From positions 155,586 to 219,585 of the forward strand of contig JAFKJB010000012.1 in the NCBI GenBank assembly GCA_017306155.1: a stretch of 64,000 bases of DNA, read 5' to 3'. Numbering within the stretch: position 1 is the stretch's first letter; each line of letters begins with the position of its first letter. The position numbers and the translations under genes are program-made. This DNA is from Nitrosospira multiformis. GTDB lineage: Bacteria; Pseudomonadota; Gammaproteobacteria; Burkholderiales; Nitrosomonadaceae. The notes beneath the pieces were generated by a model, which did not search any database, had not been told where the DNA came from, and saw only the letters and a list, made by a program, of their open reading frames with translations. Below are positions 9,371 through 21,403 of the stretch, one piece after another.

Positions 9371-9435
9371 CCGATCTCATTTTATCGCATCAGCCTGAAA
9401 CGATCTTCATAGAGAATGGCAAACTGATTCATCGC

Positions 9436-10095
9436 CTATTCCAGGGAGATGCGCAGCGATACCGCGGTAGTCCACGGCGCTAATACCAGCGATGCCAGCA
9501 GAAAAGCGCCCAGCAGGGACATGTGCGCTCCCGCGCCCAAGCCGGCGGTGCTTGCCTCCACCGCGCCAGCGCCGAAAATCAGCACAGGAATGTACAGCGG
9601 CAACACCAGCAGGGAGACCAGTACGCCCCCGCCGCGCAGGCCCAGAGTAAGTGCGGCGCCGATTGCGCCAATCAGGCTCAACACGGGTGTTCCGAGCAGC
9701 AGGGAAGCGGTCAGCACGAGAAGCGCATCATTCGTCAGGTCGTACTGAATGCCCAATACCGGCGCCATCAGTACAAGGGGGACGCCGGTCACGAGCCAGT
9801 GCGCCAGCGCCTTGCCCAATACGAGCAGGGGCAGCGACTGGGGCGAGAGCAGCATCTGCTCCAGCGTGCCATCCAGGTAGTCGCTGGAAAACATGCGCCC
9901 CAGTGACAACATCGACGCCAGCAGGGCAGCCACCCAGACCACGCCGGGGGCCATGACGCGGAGCATGTTCATCTCCGGCCCGACACCAAGCGGGAAAAGA
10001 CTGACGACGATGATGAAAAAAAACAGTGTCGTCAGGACATCCGAGCGGCGCCTTGCCGCGAGCAGAAGATCCCGCCGAATGATCCAGAGAAACAT
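9436..10095 (-). CDS. ccmB: Heme exporter ABC permease CcmB
   Basis: Membrane subunit of the CcmAB ABC transporter, whose ATP hydrolysis drives release of holo-CcmE from CcmCD. The 219 residues have six hydrophobic segments. The family block SSDYLDGTLEQMLLSPQSLP follows the second segment, and ALTLGLRGGGVLVSLLVLPLY is also typical. Length matches the family (about 220). It follows ccmA with one base between them. Separated from ccmC by 2.2 kb of unrelated plus-strand genes. Confidence 0.95.
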   Translation of the reverse strand: MFLWIIRRDLLLAARRRSDVLTTLFFFIIVVSLFPLGVGPEMNMLRVMAPGVVWVAALLASMLSLGRMFSSDYLDGTLEQMLLSPQSLPLLVLGKALAHWLVTGVPLVLMAPVLGIQYDLTNDALLVLTASLLLGTPVLSLIGAIGAALTLGLRGGGVLVSLLVLPLYIPVLIFGAGAVEASTAGLGAGAHMSLLGAFLLASLVLAPWTTAVSLRISLE

Positions 10096-10096
10096 G

Positions 10097-10717
10097 TCAG
10101 GCGAGTTGCAGCCGCTGGATGGCGGCGCCGGCTATCTCGATTTCCTGGTGGGTCGTCATCACGATCATGCCGCCGTGTTCCAGGTGCCGCTCTATCAAAC
10201 CTTGTACCAGTTTGACCGCATTGATATCGAGTGCGGTCAAGGGCTCATCCAATATCCAGAGCACGGTACCGCATACCAGCAGGCGTGCCAGTGTCACCCG
10301 GCGGCGCTGTCCCTGGGACAATACCTTGGCAGGCAGCAGTTCACGTCCGCCCAGTCCCATGTGCTGCAAGGCGTCATGGGCCTTGCGTTCATCCAGATCA
10401 ATCCCCCCGAGCGCGCTGGAGATGCGCAAATTCTCGATGGCGGTCAGATCGTCTTTTACCCCGCCTAAGTGGCCGAGATAAGTCATTGCGCCAAAATAAT
10501 CTCCGCCAAGGGCGCGGATCCGGGTACCATCCCAGCGGATTTCGCCTTGGGCAGGCGAAGCCAGTCCGCATAACATGCGCAGGAGGCTTGTTTTACCGCT
10601 GCCGTTCGGGCCCTGAACCTGCATCAGCCCCCCCGATTCGAGCAAAAAATTGACGTCACTGAACAGCTTGCGGTCACCGCGGATGCATGTCAGGTCAATT
10701 CCTTGCAGCATGGGCAT
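10097..10717 (-). CDS. ccmA: Heme exporter ABC ATPase CcmA
   Basis: ATP-binding subunit of the CcmAB complex of cytochrome c maturation. The 206 residues contain Walker A GPNGSGKTSLLR, the ABC signature LSQGQRRRVTLARL, Walker B LWILDEPLTALD and the switch His in MTTHQE. The short single-domain layout is normal for CcmA (about 205). ATGs at 10717 and 10711 are both possible starts; I use the first. Transcribed with ccmB. Confidence 0.95.
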   Translation of the reverse strand: MPMLQGIDLTCIRGDRKLFSDVNFLLESGGLMQVQGPNGSGKTSLLRMLCGLASPAQGEIRWDGTRIRALGGDYFGAMTYLGHLGGVKDDLTAIENLRISSALGGIDLDERKAHDALQHMGLGGRELLPAKVLSQGQRRRVTLARLLVCGTVLWILDEPLTALDINAVKLVQGLIERHLEHGGMIVMTTHQEIEIAGAAIQRLQLA

Positions 10718-10830
10718 TATCGGACGCCAAAAAAGTCAGCATTATAGCGTAACGATCAGGCCGATGGCTTTTGGATTGATCTTCCGGTTTTTGCGGGCGG
10801 GTCGGGCAGCGCGTGGGGCATCAAAAATAC

Positions 10831-11295
10831 TTATTGCTTGAATTTTGCCTCGGCGCGCTGCCTGATCTGCTCCAGCGACAGGTCTTCCTTGTGCGTCGCG
10901 ACGAACCAGATATGCCCGAAAGGATCTTGCAGTGCGCCTGACCGGTCGCCGTAAAACTGGTCTTCCAGAGGCTTGATTATTTTTGCTCCTTCCCCCATGG
11001 CCTGGGCAAGCACTGCGTCCACATCCTTCACATAGAGATGCAGGCCGACTGCGGAACCGCCGGATGATCGCGGATTACGGAAAGGGCTTTCTTCGCCGCA
11101 GTCATCCGCCATCATGATGCGCGAGTCACCGATCTGAATCTCCGCATGGCCGACTTTTCCATCCGGCGTATCCATCCTGAACAATTCCATTGCGCTGAAA
11201 GCGCGCTTGTAGAATGCGATTGCCTCGGCTGCTCCATCGATGATAAGGTAGGGAGTGATGCTGTGGTAGCCATCGGGTATGGGTTTAACGATCAT
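10831..11295 (-). CDS. VOC-superfamily protein (PhnB/glyoxalase-like)
   Basis: A small protein of the vicinal-oxygen-chelate fold, related to the PhnB-like or glyoxalase/bleomycin-resistance groups; substrate unknown. The sequence MIVKPIPDGYHSITPYLI, then AIAFYKRAFSAMELFRMDTP, and later LHLYVKDVDAVLAQA and QDPFGHIWFVATHKED are family hallmarks. I chose the ATG at 11295 because AAGGA lies 7 bases upstream and the family begins close to this residue; the ATG at 11313 has no good ribosome site. The frame is open far upstream to 11778, but that part shows no family likeness. 154 residues, consistent with the family. Confidence 0.85.
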   Translation of the reverse strand: MIVKPIPDGYHSITPYLIIDGAAEAIAFYKRAFSAMELFRMDTPDGKVGHAEIQIGDSRIMMADDCGEESPFRNPRSSGGSAVGLHLYVKDVDAVLAQAMGEGAKIIKPLEDQFYGDRSGALQDPFGHIWFVATHKEDLSLEQIRQRAEAKFKQ

Positions 11296-11491
11296 GTGCG
11301 GTTCCTTTGGCATGCTTTCTTCTGTGGAGGACAGTATAGCTCGCGGGGGATGATGCGTTGAAACGCGATTCGCTGATTCTAATCCGCTTGTTCTATCCTG
11401 ATGCTCCTCTTTCCGTTTGCTGTTCACATACGCCTGCATCCCCTGCGCATTCCTGTTTGCCTGACGGGTTCGCTGAGATAGCTGAGGCCAC

Positions 11492-12433
11492 TCAGGTTTC
11501 CACGGTCTTTCGTTCGAGCGCATCCCTATCCCAGTGTGCGAGAGTGGCGGCTGCTTCATAAGTGGTTTGAAGAAACGAGAGCAGCGTTTGTGCAGGGTTC
11601 CCGGTTGTTCGAACGGCCTCGTACGGCAGGATGAACTCGCCGAGCTTGTCATGAAAATAAGCTGCCCCCGGTTGAACCTTGTATTTGTTGAAGCCCGCAG
11701 GGGCAGGGTAGGCATAAGCATAAAAGGCAGCTTCTCCCAGGCCTGTCCCCGCCCAGAAGCCCGCACTCGATACCTCATGCGAATATGCTTCTTCCATTAC
11801 GCGGGCGGCAACGTTGGGCGCGCCCCCCGGATGCTTCGGCGCGGGTCGTCCTGAAAAGCGGGTTACCGCCAGATCGAACGCACCCCAGAAAAAATGCACC
11901 GGGCTCACTTTGCCTATGAAGCGGGCACGGAAATCCTTCAAAACGCAGCCTACCTGCACCAGGGCGCGCCAGAAGAGGGAAACCGCGTCTTTATCATAGC
12001 TTGCATGCTCATCATCCTTCTCGAAAGGAATGGCCACTTCCACTTCCACCGGCCTGGCAAGGATTTTTACCTCGATGCCGAGTTCCCGAAGCGCCTGCAT
12101 GGTCTTGCGGTAAAAATCAGCCACCGGCATGGGCTCCAGCGCGAAGGTGCGACCGGCGCCCTTTGATGTGGTGATATGAAGCGCATGCGCGATAAAATCG
12201 AAGTCGATGGCGAAGGTAAATATCCCGTAAGGAATGGGCGAAGTGGTGAGGCCACGGGCGGTGACATAAAGCGTGGAGCCCCAGCAGTGGTTGATATCCG
12301 GCGAGAGCATGAGCCGCACCTTCCCGACTATCTGTGTCCACATATGGAGGGTGTTGCAGGTGTCCTGCCAGGCTTCCAGGGAAGGCAGTTTCGGCCAGCC
12401 AGTCCCGATATCCGCTATATGTTTATTTGTCAT
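11492..12433 (-). CDS. DUF5996 family protein
   Basis: Conserved protein of unknown function. The N-terminal block (WPKLPSLEAWQDTCNTLHMW, then TQIVGKVRLML, LYVTARGLTTSPIPYG and FAIDFDFIAHALHI) matches the DUF5996 family as I know it. About 313 residues from the ATG at 12433, which sits just before the conserved region; an in-frame ATG at 12487 would add 18 hydrophobic residues without family support. Neither start has a clear ribosome site. No signal peptide, so it is probably cytoplasmic. It lies upstream of the VOC gene on the same strand, 196 bases apart. Confidence 0.75.
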   Translation of the reverse strand: MTNKHIADIGTGWPKLPSLEAWQDTCNTLHMWTQIVGKVRLMLSPDINHCWGSTLYVTARGLTTSPIPYGIFTFAIDFDFIAHALHITTSKGAGRTFALEPMPVADFYRKTMQALRELGIEVKILARPVEVEVAIPFEKDDEHASYDKDAVSLFWRALVQVGCVLKDFRARFIGKVSPVHFFWGAFDLAVTRFSGRPAPKHPGGAPNVAARVMEEAYSHEVSSAGFWAGTGLGEAAFYAYAYPAPAGFNKYKVQPGAAYFHDKLGEFILPYEAVRTTGNPAQTLLSFLQTTYEAAATLAHWDRDALERKTVET

Positions 12434-15828
<3,395 letters not shown>

Positions 15829-15871
15829 CTCCAATAACCGTATTGCCGGAGCGCCTTTCAAGGCCGCTTAA

Positions 15872-17257
<1,386 letters not shown>

Positions 17258-17284
17258 GCCTTTTCAAATCCGAGCGGACAGGTC

Positions 17285-17309
17285 AGGAACTCCTCACAGG
17301 AGGAGTCCT
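17285..17309 (+). other. Hairpin in the eno-ftsB spacer
   Basis: A 9-bp stem with one bulged A (17285-17294 with 17301-17309) and a 6-base loop, 27 bases after eno and just before the ftsB ribosome site (GGGAGAAG at about 17310). No T-run follows, so it is more likely an mRNA structure near the ftsB initiation site than a terminator. Confidence 0.4.
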
Positions 17310-17322
17310 GGGAGAAGCCGAA

Positions 17323-17604
17323 GTGAAAGTATTGACTCTTATACTCGCTGCACTGATTGTTCTGCTGCAATATTCGCTATGGCTGGGCAAGGGTAGCTGG
17401 CTGAAAGTATGGGAGGTCGATCAGCAGCTTGCAACTCAGTATGAAACCAACGAAAAGCTCAAAACCCGCAATTCCGCGCTGGATGCGGAAGTGCGGGACC
17501 TCAAGCAGGGGCGTGACGCTGTCGAAGAGCGTGCGCGCAATGAACTCGGCATGATCAAGGAGGGTGAGATTTTTTTCCGTACGATGAACGATAAGAATGA
17601 TTAG
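17323..17604 (+). CDS. ftsB: Cell division protein FtsB
   Basis: Small bitopic divisome protein that forms a complex with FtsL and FtsQ and helps activate septal peptidoglycan synthesis. The 93 residues start with a membrane segment ([20 protein letters not shown]). A coiled coil with regular leucine spacing follows, and then the [16 protein letters not shown] block that is typical of FtsB near the C-terminus. GTG start with GGGAGAAG just upstream. Downstream of eno, the usual FtsB position in gammaproteobacteria and betaproteobacteria. Confidence 0.92.
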   Translation: MKVLTLILAALIVLLQYSLWLGKGSWLKVWEVDQQLATQYETNEKLKTRNSALDAEVRDLKQGRDAVEERARNELGMIKEGEIFFRTMNDKND

Positions 17605-17676
17605 GATTTTGTGAGCAAAGGTTCAGCGTTTTCTGTGGCAAGCCCCATTGATCCAAATCTGACATCCAGATACGAC

Positions 17677-18582
17677 TTAAAGTCCAGCCTCGTTTCGTTC
17701 AGCGCTTTGATGCTGTGCTGTTTGAACGAAACCGGATTTTCCATCAGGATGGTTTTGCAGAATATACCTGTCATGAAGGAAGTTGGTAAGCCAGCACAGG
17801 CAGTATAACAAAGCTCCAAATAAAACAATGGTTGCTCCCGACGCGGTGTTGAAAATGTAGCTCAGATACATACCCGCGACGCCGGTTATCCCGCCGATGA
17901 TCAATGCATAGATCAGCATGCGGCTGAAGCAGTCGGTCATAAGGCGGGCTGTGGCTGCGGGAGCGATGAGGGTGGCAGCGATCATGGTGACACCTACAAT
18001 GTTCATGGAGGCAATGATGGTTAGGGTGAGGAGCAGCGAGAATACCAGTTGAACTCTGGCTGTCCTGATGCCGAACACTTGTGCCGTTTCCTGATCGAAC
18101 GTAGAGAAGAGCAGCGGCCTGTACATCAGAAACATCGTTGTCAAGGTGGATAGGGAAACGAACCCGATGAGCAGCAGGTCTCCTTCCGTGATTCCAAGGA
18201 TATTTCCGAACAGAGCTGCTTCGAAACTCTGATTGAAGGTTCGCACCTGGCTGATAATGGCAACGCCCAGCGCGAACATGGCATTCGTGACTATGCCGAT
18301 AGCTGCATCCAGCTTGACCGTCCCGCTCCTGGTAATCCGGTTGATCAATAGCAACGCAAGCAGGCCCATCACCCCGGCACCGGCATAAAAATTGAGATTC
18401 AATATGAATCCAACCACTGCTCCGCCGAACGCCGCATGGGATAGTCCGTGGCCTACGTAGCTCATCCCGCGCAGTATCACCAGGACTCCGATCAAGCCGC
18501 AGGAAGCTCCCACCATTAGCGTTGCCAGCAAGCCATGTCGGAAAAATTCATACTCCAGCGGCTCAAGAAGAAATTCGATCAC
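17677..18582 (-). CDS. Metal ABC transporter permease (ZnuB/MntB type)
   Basis: Inner-membrane permease of a cluster A-I (divalent metal) ABC importer. The 301 residues have eight or nine hydrophobic segments. Family blocks visible are GASCGLIGVLVILRGMSYVG then GHGLSHAAFGGAVVG, and later GVTMIAATLIAPAATARLMT. The charged C-terminal tail (DGKSGFVQTAQHQSAERNE) is longer than usual. The start overlaps the ATPase gene stop by 4 bases. The metal cannot be read from the permease; Zn, Mn, Fe or Ni are all possible, and the neighbouring NikR-type regulator makes nickel worth testing. Confidence 0.88.
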   Translation of the reverse strand: MIEFLLEPLEYEFFRHGLLATLMVGASCGLIGVLVILRGMSYVGHGLSHAAFGGAVVGFILNLNFYAGAGVMGLLALLLINRITRSGTVKLDAAIGIVTNAMFALGVAIISQVRTFNQSFEAALFGNILGITEGDLLLIGFVSLSTLTTMFLMYRPLLFSTFDQETAQVFGIRTARVQLVFSLLLTLTIIASMNIVGVTMIAATLIAPAATARLMTDCFSRMLIYALIIGGITGVAGMYLSYIFNTASGATIVLFGALLYCLCWLTNFLHDRYILQNHPDGKSGFVQTAQHQSAERNEAGL

Positions 18583-19403
18583 TGGTCGCCATCTGAAAAG
18601 TGAATGGGTGTGCCATTGGCAATCAGGAAATAATCTTCATGCCTCACGATGGTGATATCGCCACCATATGTCCTGGTGAGAATGTCATTGGTAAAGATGT
18701 CGCGGGGCTTTCCCTGCGCTATCAAGCCGTTCCTGAAACATATTACCCAGGGCAGGTGTGAAGCAACGGCGTTAAGATCGTGCGTCGTGAGCAAAATGGT
18801 AATACCTTCGCTATTGATATCACCCAGCAGATGGAGCACTTCATGTTGAGCCTTGATATCGACTCCTGAGGTAGGCTCATCCAGCACCAGCAGCGCCGGG
18901 TTGTTGACCAGTGCGCGGGCGAGAAATGCGCGCTGCCGCTGCCCTCCGGAGGTATTTGATATCTGCTGCCGCAGGCAGCGGTAAATGCCCAGCCTGTGTG
19001 CCAGATCATGGACACGCTCCCGCTCTTCTCTGCTTGGCCATGGCCATGGCCGCTTTCCAGTATAGAAGCCCATCAGGATGACCTCTTCCACGGTGACGGG
19101 AAAACGCCAATCCACACTTTCCAATTGTGGCACATAGCCGATGATGCCGCGCGGAATGTCGTTCAATGTCTGCCCATCCAGCAGCACAGTGCCGGAAAGG
19201 GGCGATTGTGTGCCCAGAATGGTTTTAAGCAGCGTCGTTTTGCCACATGCGGTTGGGCCCACGATTCCAGCGAATTGACCTCTGTCAATTTTCAGCGACA
19301 GGCGTTTGAAGACGATGTGGCGTCCGTAGCCAGCCGTCACATCGCTGAGACTGATTGCGGGATGTATATGCGATTCAGTACTTGATATTGCTCGTGTCGA
19401 CAT
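18579..19403 (-). CDS. Metal ABC transporter ATP-binding protein (ZnuC/MntA type)
   Basis: ATPase that powers the neighbouring metal importer. The 274 residues contain Walker A GPTACGKTTLLK (about 49-60), the Q-loop region GYVPQLESVDWRFPVTVEEV that marks the Mn/Zn/Fe family, signature SGGQRQRAFLARAL, Walker B LLVLDEPTSGVD and switch His in LTTHDLNAV. The PQ-VDW motif after the Q-loop is common in manganese/iron/zinc ATPases. Its 5' end overlaps the binding-protein gene by 29 bases and its 3' end overlaps the permease gene by 4, so the three genes form one operon. Confidence 0.9.
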   Translation of the reverse strand: MSTRAISSTESHIHPAISLSDVTAGYGRHIVFKRLSLKIDRGQFAGIVGPTACGKTTLLKTILGTQSPLSGTVLLDGQTLNDIPRGIIGYVPQLESVDWRFPVTVEEVILMGFYTGKRPWPWPSREERERVHDLAHRLGIYRCLRQQISNTSGGQRQRAFLARALVNNPALLVLDEPTSGVDIKAQHEVLHLLGDINSEGITILLTTHDLNAVASHLPWVICFRNGLIAQGKPRDIFTNDILTRTYGGDITIVRHEDYFLIANGTPIHFSDGDQ

Positions 19404-20334
19404 TTGCCATGCAACCCGGATTGCCGCCGAGTGCTGCCGTCATTATCGTCATGTTATTCGCCATCATGCCGATGAAAGAGTTTTCCGGCGGCGGAGGCAG
19501 CGCATCATCGGAAAGCTGATCTATGAACTTGACACCTGTCTCGCGGGCGATCTGCTCCATGATCTTGCTGGGGAAAACCTCAGAGCCAAAAATAGCGGGC
19601 ACGTTCTCGTTCCTGATCTGCTTTATGATGCGGATTACCTCTCGCGGTCCGGGTTCCGAAAAATCGGAGGGCTGAACCGCCGCAATGATTTTCATCCCAT
19701 AACGGGGAGCGAAATACGCGAAAGAATCATGGTAAGTAACGAGCTTGCGATTTTTCTCCGGAATGGTCTTTACGCAATCAAAAATTGCCTTATCCAGTTT
19801 GCGCAGCTTGCCCAGATACACCGCTGCATTTGCAATGTATCCTTCCTTGTGTATGGGATCGAGCACGATGAGTTCATCCCGCACGACCTCGACATAACGC
19901 ATCGTCAGCGCGATGTTGGGCCAGAGGTGAGGATTGGGATGGCCGCGCTCGCGGGGAAAGCTGAAATCATACTGCCAGTCTTCCTTGCGCAAGATACGGT
20001 TTCCGAGCTCGAGAATTCGTACTCTTCCTTTCGTGATCTTTTCCGCCAGCTTCAGGGTGGGCAATTCGAGATCGAGGCCATTGGCAATAATGATATCGGC
20101 TGTTTCCAGTAGCTTTGCATCACCGGGAACCGGCTCGAAGGTGTGAGAATCGGTTCCATCGGGAACGATTCCCGTGACATTGGTGTATTCACCGCCCACA
20201 TTCCGGACAATATTCGTGATGGGGGCCACGGTGGTTACAATGAAAAGCCTTCTGGCCGCATCTCCGGAATGAGCAGATAACGGTTGCGCCAACAGAAGCA
20301 ATAGAAATGGGAGGGCGATCTGACGAAGCTGCAT
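19375..20334 (-). CDS. Metal ABC transporter substrate-binding protein (ZnuA/MntC cluster A-I)
   Basis: Periplasmic metal-binding protein that delivers a divalent cation to the permease. From the ATG at 20334 it has 319 residues with a signal peptide (LPFLLLLLAQPLSAHSG). Candidate ligands of the cluster A-I fold are H64 in GTDSHTFEP, H136 in NPHLWPN, H202 in TYHDSFAYFA, E252 in GSEVFPSK and D272 in FIDQLSDD. There is no His-rich loop of the kind found in typical zinc-specific ZnuA. An upstream extension to 20478 is open but gives no signal peptide at its start. The ribosome site is weak. First gene of the metal ABC operon and divergent from nikR. Confidence 0.87.
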   Translation of the reverse strand: MQLRQIALPFLLLLLAQPLSAHSGDAARRLFIVTTVAPITNIVRNVGGEYTNVTGIVPDGTDSHTFEPVPGDAKLLETADIIIANGLDLELPTLKLAEKITKGRVRILELGNRILRKEDWQYDFSFPRERGHPNPHLWPNIALTMRYVEVVRDELIVLDPIHKEGYIANAAVYLGKLRKLDKAIFDCVKTIPEKNRKLVTYHDSFAYFAPRYGMKIIAAVQPSDFSEPGPREVIRIIKQIRNENVPAIFGSEVFPSKIMEQIARETGVKFIDQLSDDALPPPPENSFIGMMANNMTIMTAALGGNPGCMANVDTSNIKY

Positions 20335-20807
20335 GGCCGTTTTTTCTGTCAAGGGGAAGTGGCAAATGGCGATGGATATTTCCGCTTCTGCCGGAAATCG
20401 ACTATCCTTGAATGTGCCTGTAGAGGCTACCATCAATCCAGTTCCAGGGATGTAGGGAAATCCTGACAAAGGCTTCATTTGTTCCTACGGGTTATTTCGA
20501 CATCCCCTGACAGACATGCGCGTTATTCGGACGTATTTTTAACCGGATAGCGGTTTCCCTGGCTTTCGTCCGCAGGTATTACAAATCTACAATATTCCTA
20601 TCATTTTCTTTATTGCGGTTCGAGCTTCCCATAAGGAAGCCGGGTATTTCGAGTATTAATGGCTGGAAAATCCGGTGAATCCGAGGCGGTGTTGCGACAA
20701 GCATCCTATCGAAAGTCGCTCTTTCCGAATCAATCGGATCGGAAATTATTAAAGATCAGCATACTGCTGATGCACCTATCGAACTACTGAATATCTGGAG
20801 CCAGGCA
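20335..20807. promoter_or_regulatory. Divergent control region of the metal ABC operon and nikR, with two inverted repeats
   Basis: About 470 bases with no gene. Two dyads lie close to the nikR start. The first is TTTCCGA (20722-20728) with TCGGAAA (20739-20745), spacer 10. The second is ATCAGCA (20755-20761) with TGCTGAT (20765-20771), spacer 3, which ends 36 bases before the ATG. Either could be an operator or an RNA hairpin. The classic E. coli NikR half-sites GTATGA/TCATAC are not present. Confidence 0.4.
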
Positions 20808-21269
20808 ATGGAACGTCTTACCATCTCACTGAATGATCAGCTTGCCAAGCAATTCGAATCCGCAATGCACAAGCTGGGTTACTTCAACCGGTCCGAAGCT
20901 GTTCGCGATTTGATACGAAACATGATCGAAACCACGCGGCAGGAAGAACATGCTGATGGATACTGTATTGCAACGCTCAGCTATATTTATAATCATCACG
21001 AACGCGAGCTGGCGCGCTGTGTTACTTCAACACTACATAATCATCACAACCTTACCCTATCCACCATGCATGTGCATATGGATCACGATAATTGCCTGGA
21101 AGTGACCATTCTGAGGGGTACGATCAGGAGTGTGAAAAATTTTGCCAATCTCGTTACCGCTACACCGGGAGTGCGGCATGGCAAGTTGCATCTTCTACCA
21201 ATAGAAATCGTGCAGGAGCACGATTTTCATGAATCCGAGGCGCATGTTCATAGCAGCCCTCTTACCTGA
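20808..21269 (+). CDS. nikR: NikR-family nickel-responsive transcriptional regulator
   Basis: Ribbon-helix-helix repressor with a C-terminal ACT-like metal-sensing domain. Residues 1-45 form the DNA-binding domain (MERLTISLND through FNRSEAVRDLIRNMI). Aligning by eye to E. coli NikR, all four high-affinity nickel ligands are kept: H77, H88 and H90 in MHVHMDHDNC, and C96. The GVRHGKLHLLPIE block also matches. A short His-rich tail (HDFHESEAHVH) follows, which E. coli NikR lacks. 153 residues. It lies between a metal ABC operon and a TonB receptor, 7 kb from the nickel enzyme urease, so control of nickel uptake is the likely role. Confidence 0.9.
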   Translation: MERLTISLNDQLAKQFESAMHKLGYFNRSEAVRDLIRNMIETTRQEEHADGYCIATLSYIYNHHERELARCVTSTLHNHHNLTLSTMHVHMDHDNCLEVTILRGTIRSVKNFANLVTATPGVRHGKLHLLPIEIVQEHDFHESEAHVHSSPLT

Positions 21270-21403
21270 CAGGAGGAGTTGCTGGGTTAGGCTCAGGACC
21301 CATTGATTGAGATAGAAGGGTATTGCCTGATGAGATCAGAACGATTAGCCATTGGATCGAGCAAAACACGCAAGATCAACTCGTTTCGTCTCTTTCATAA
21401 CTT

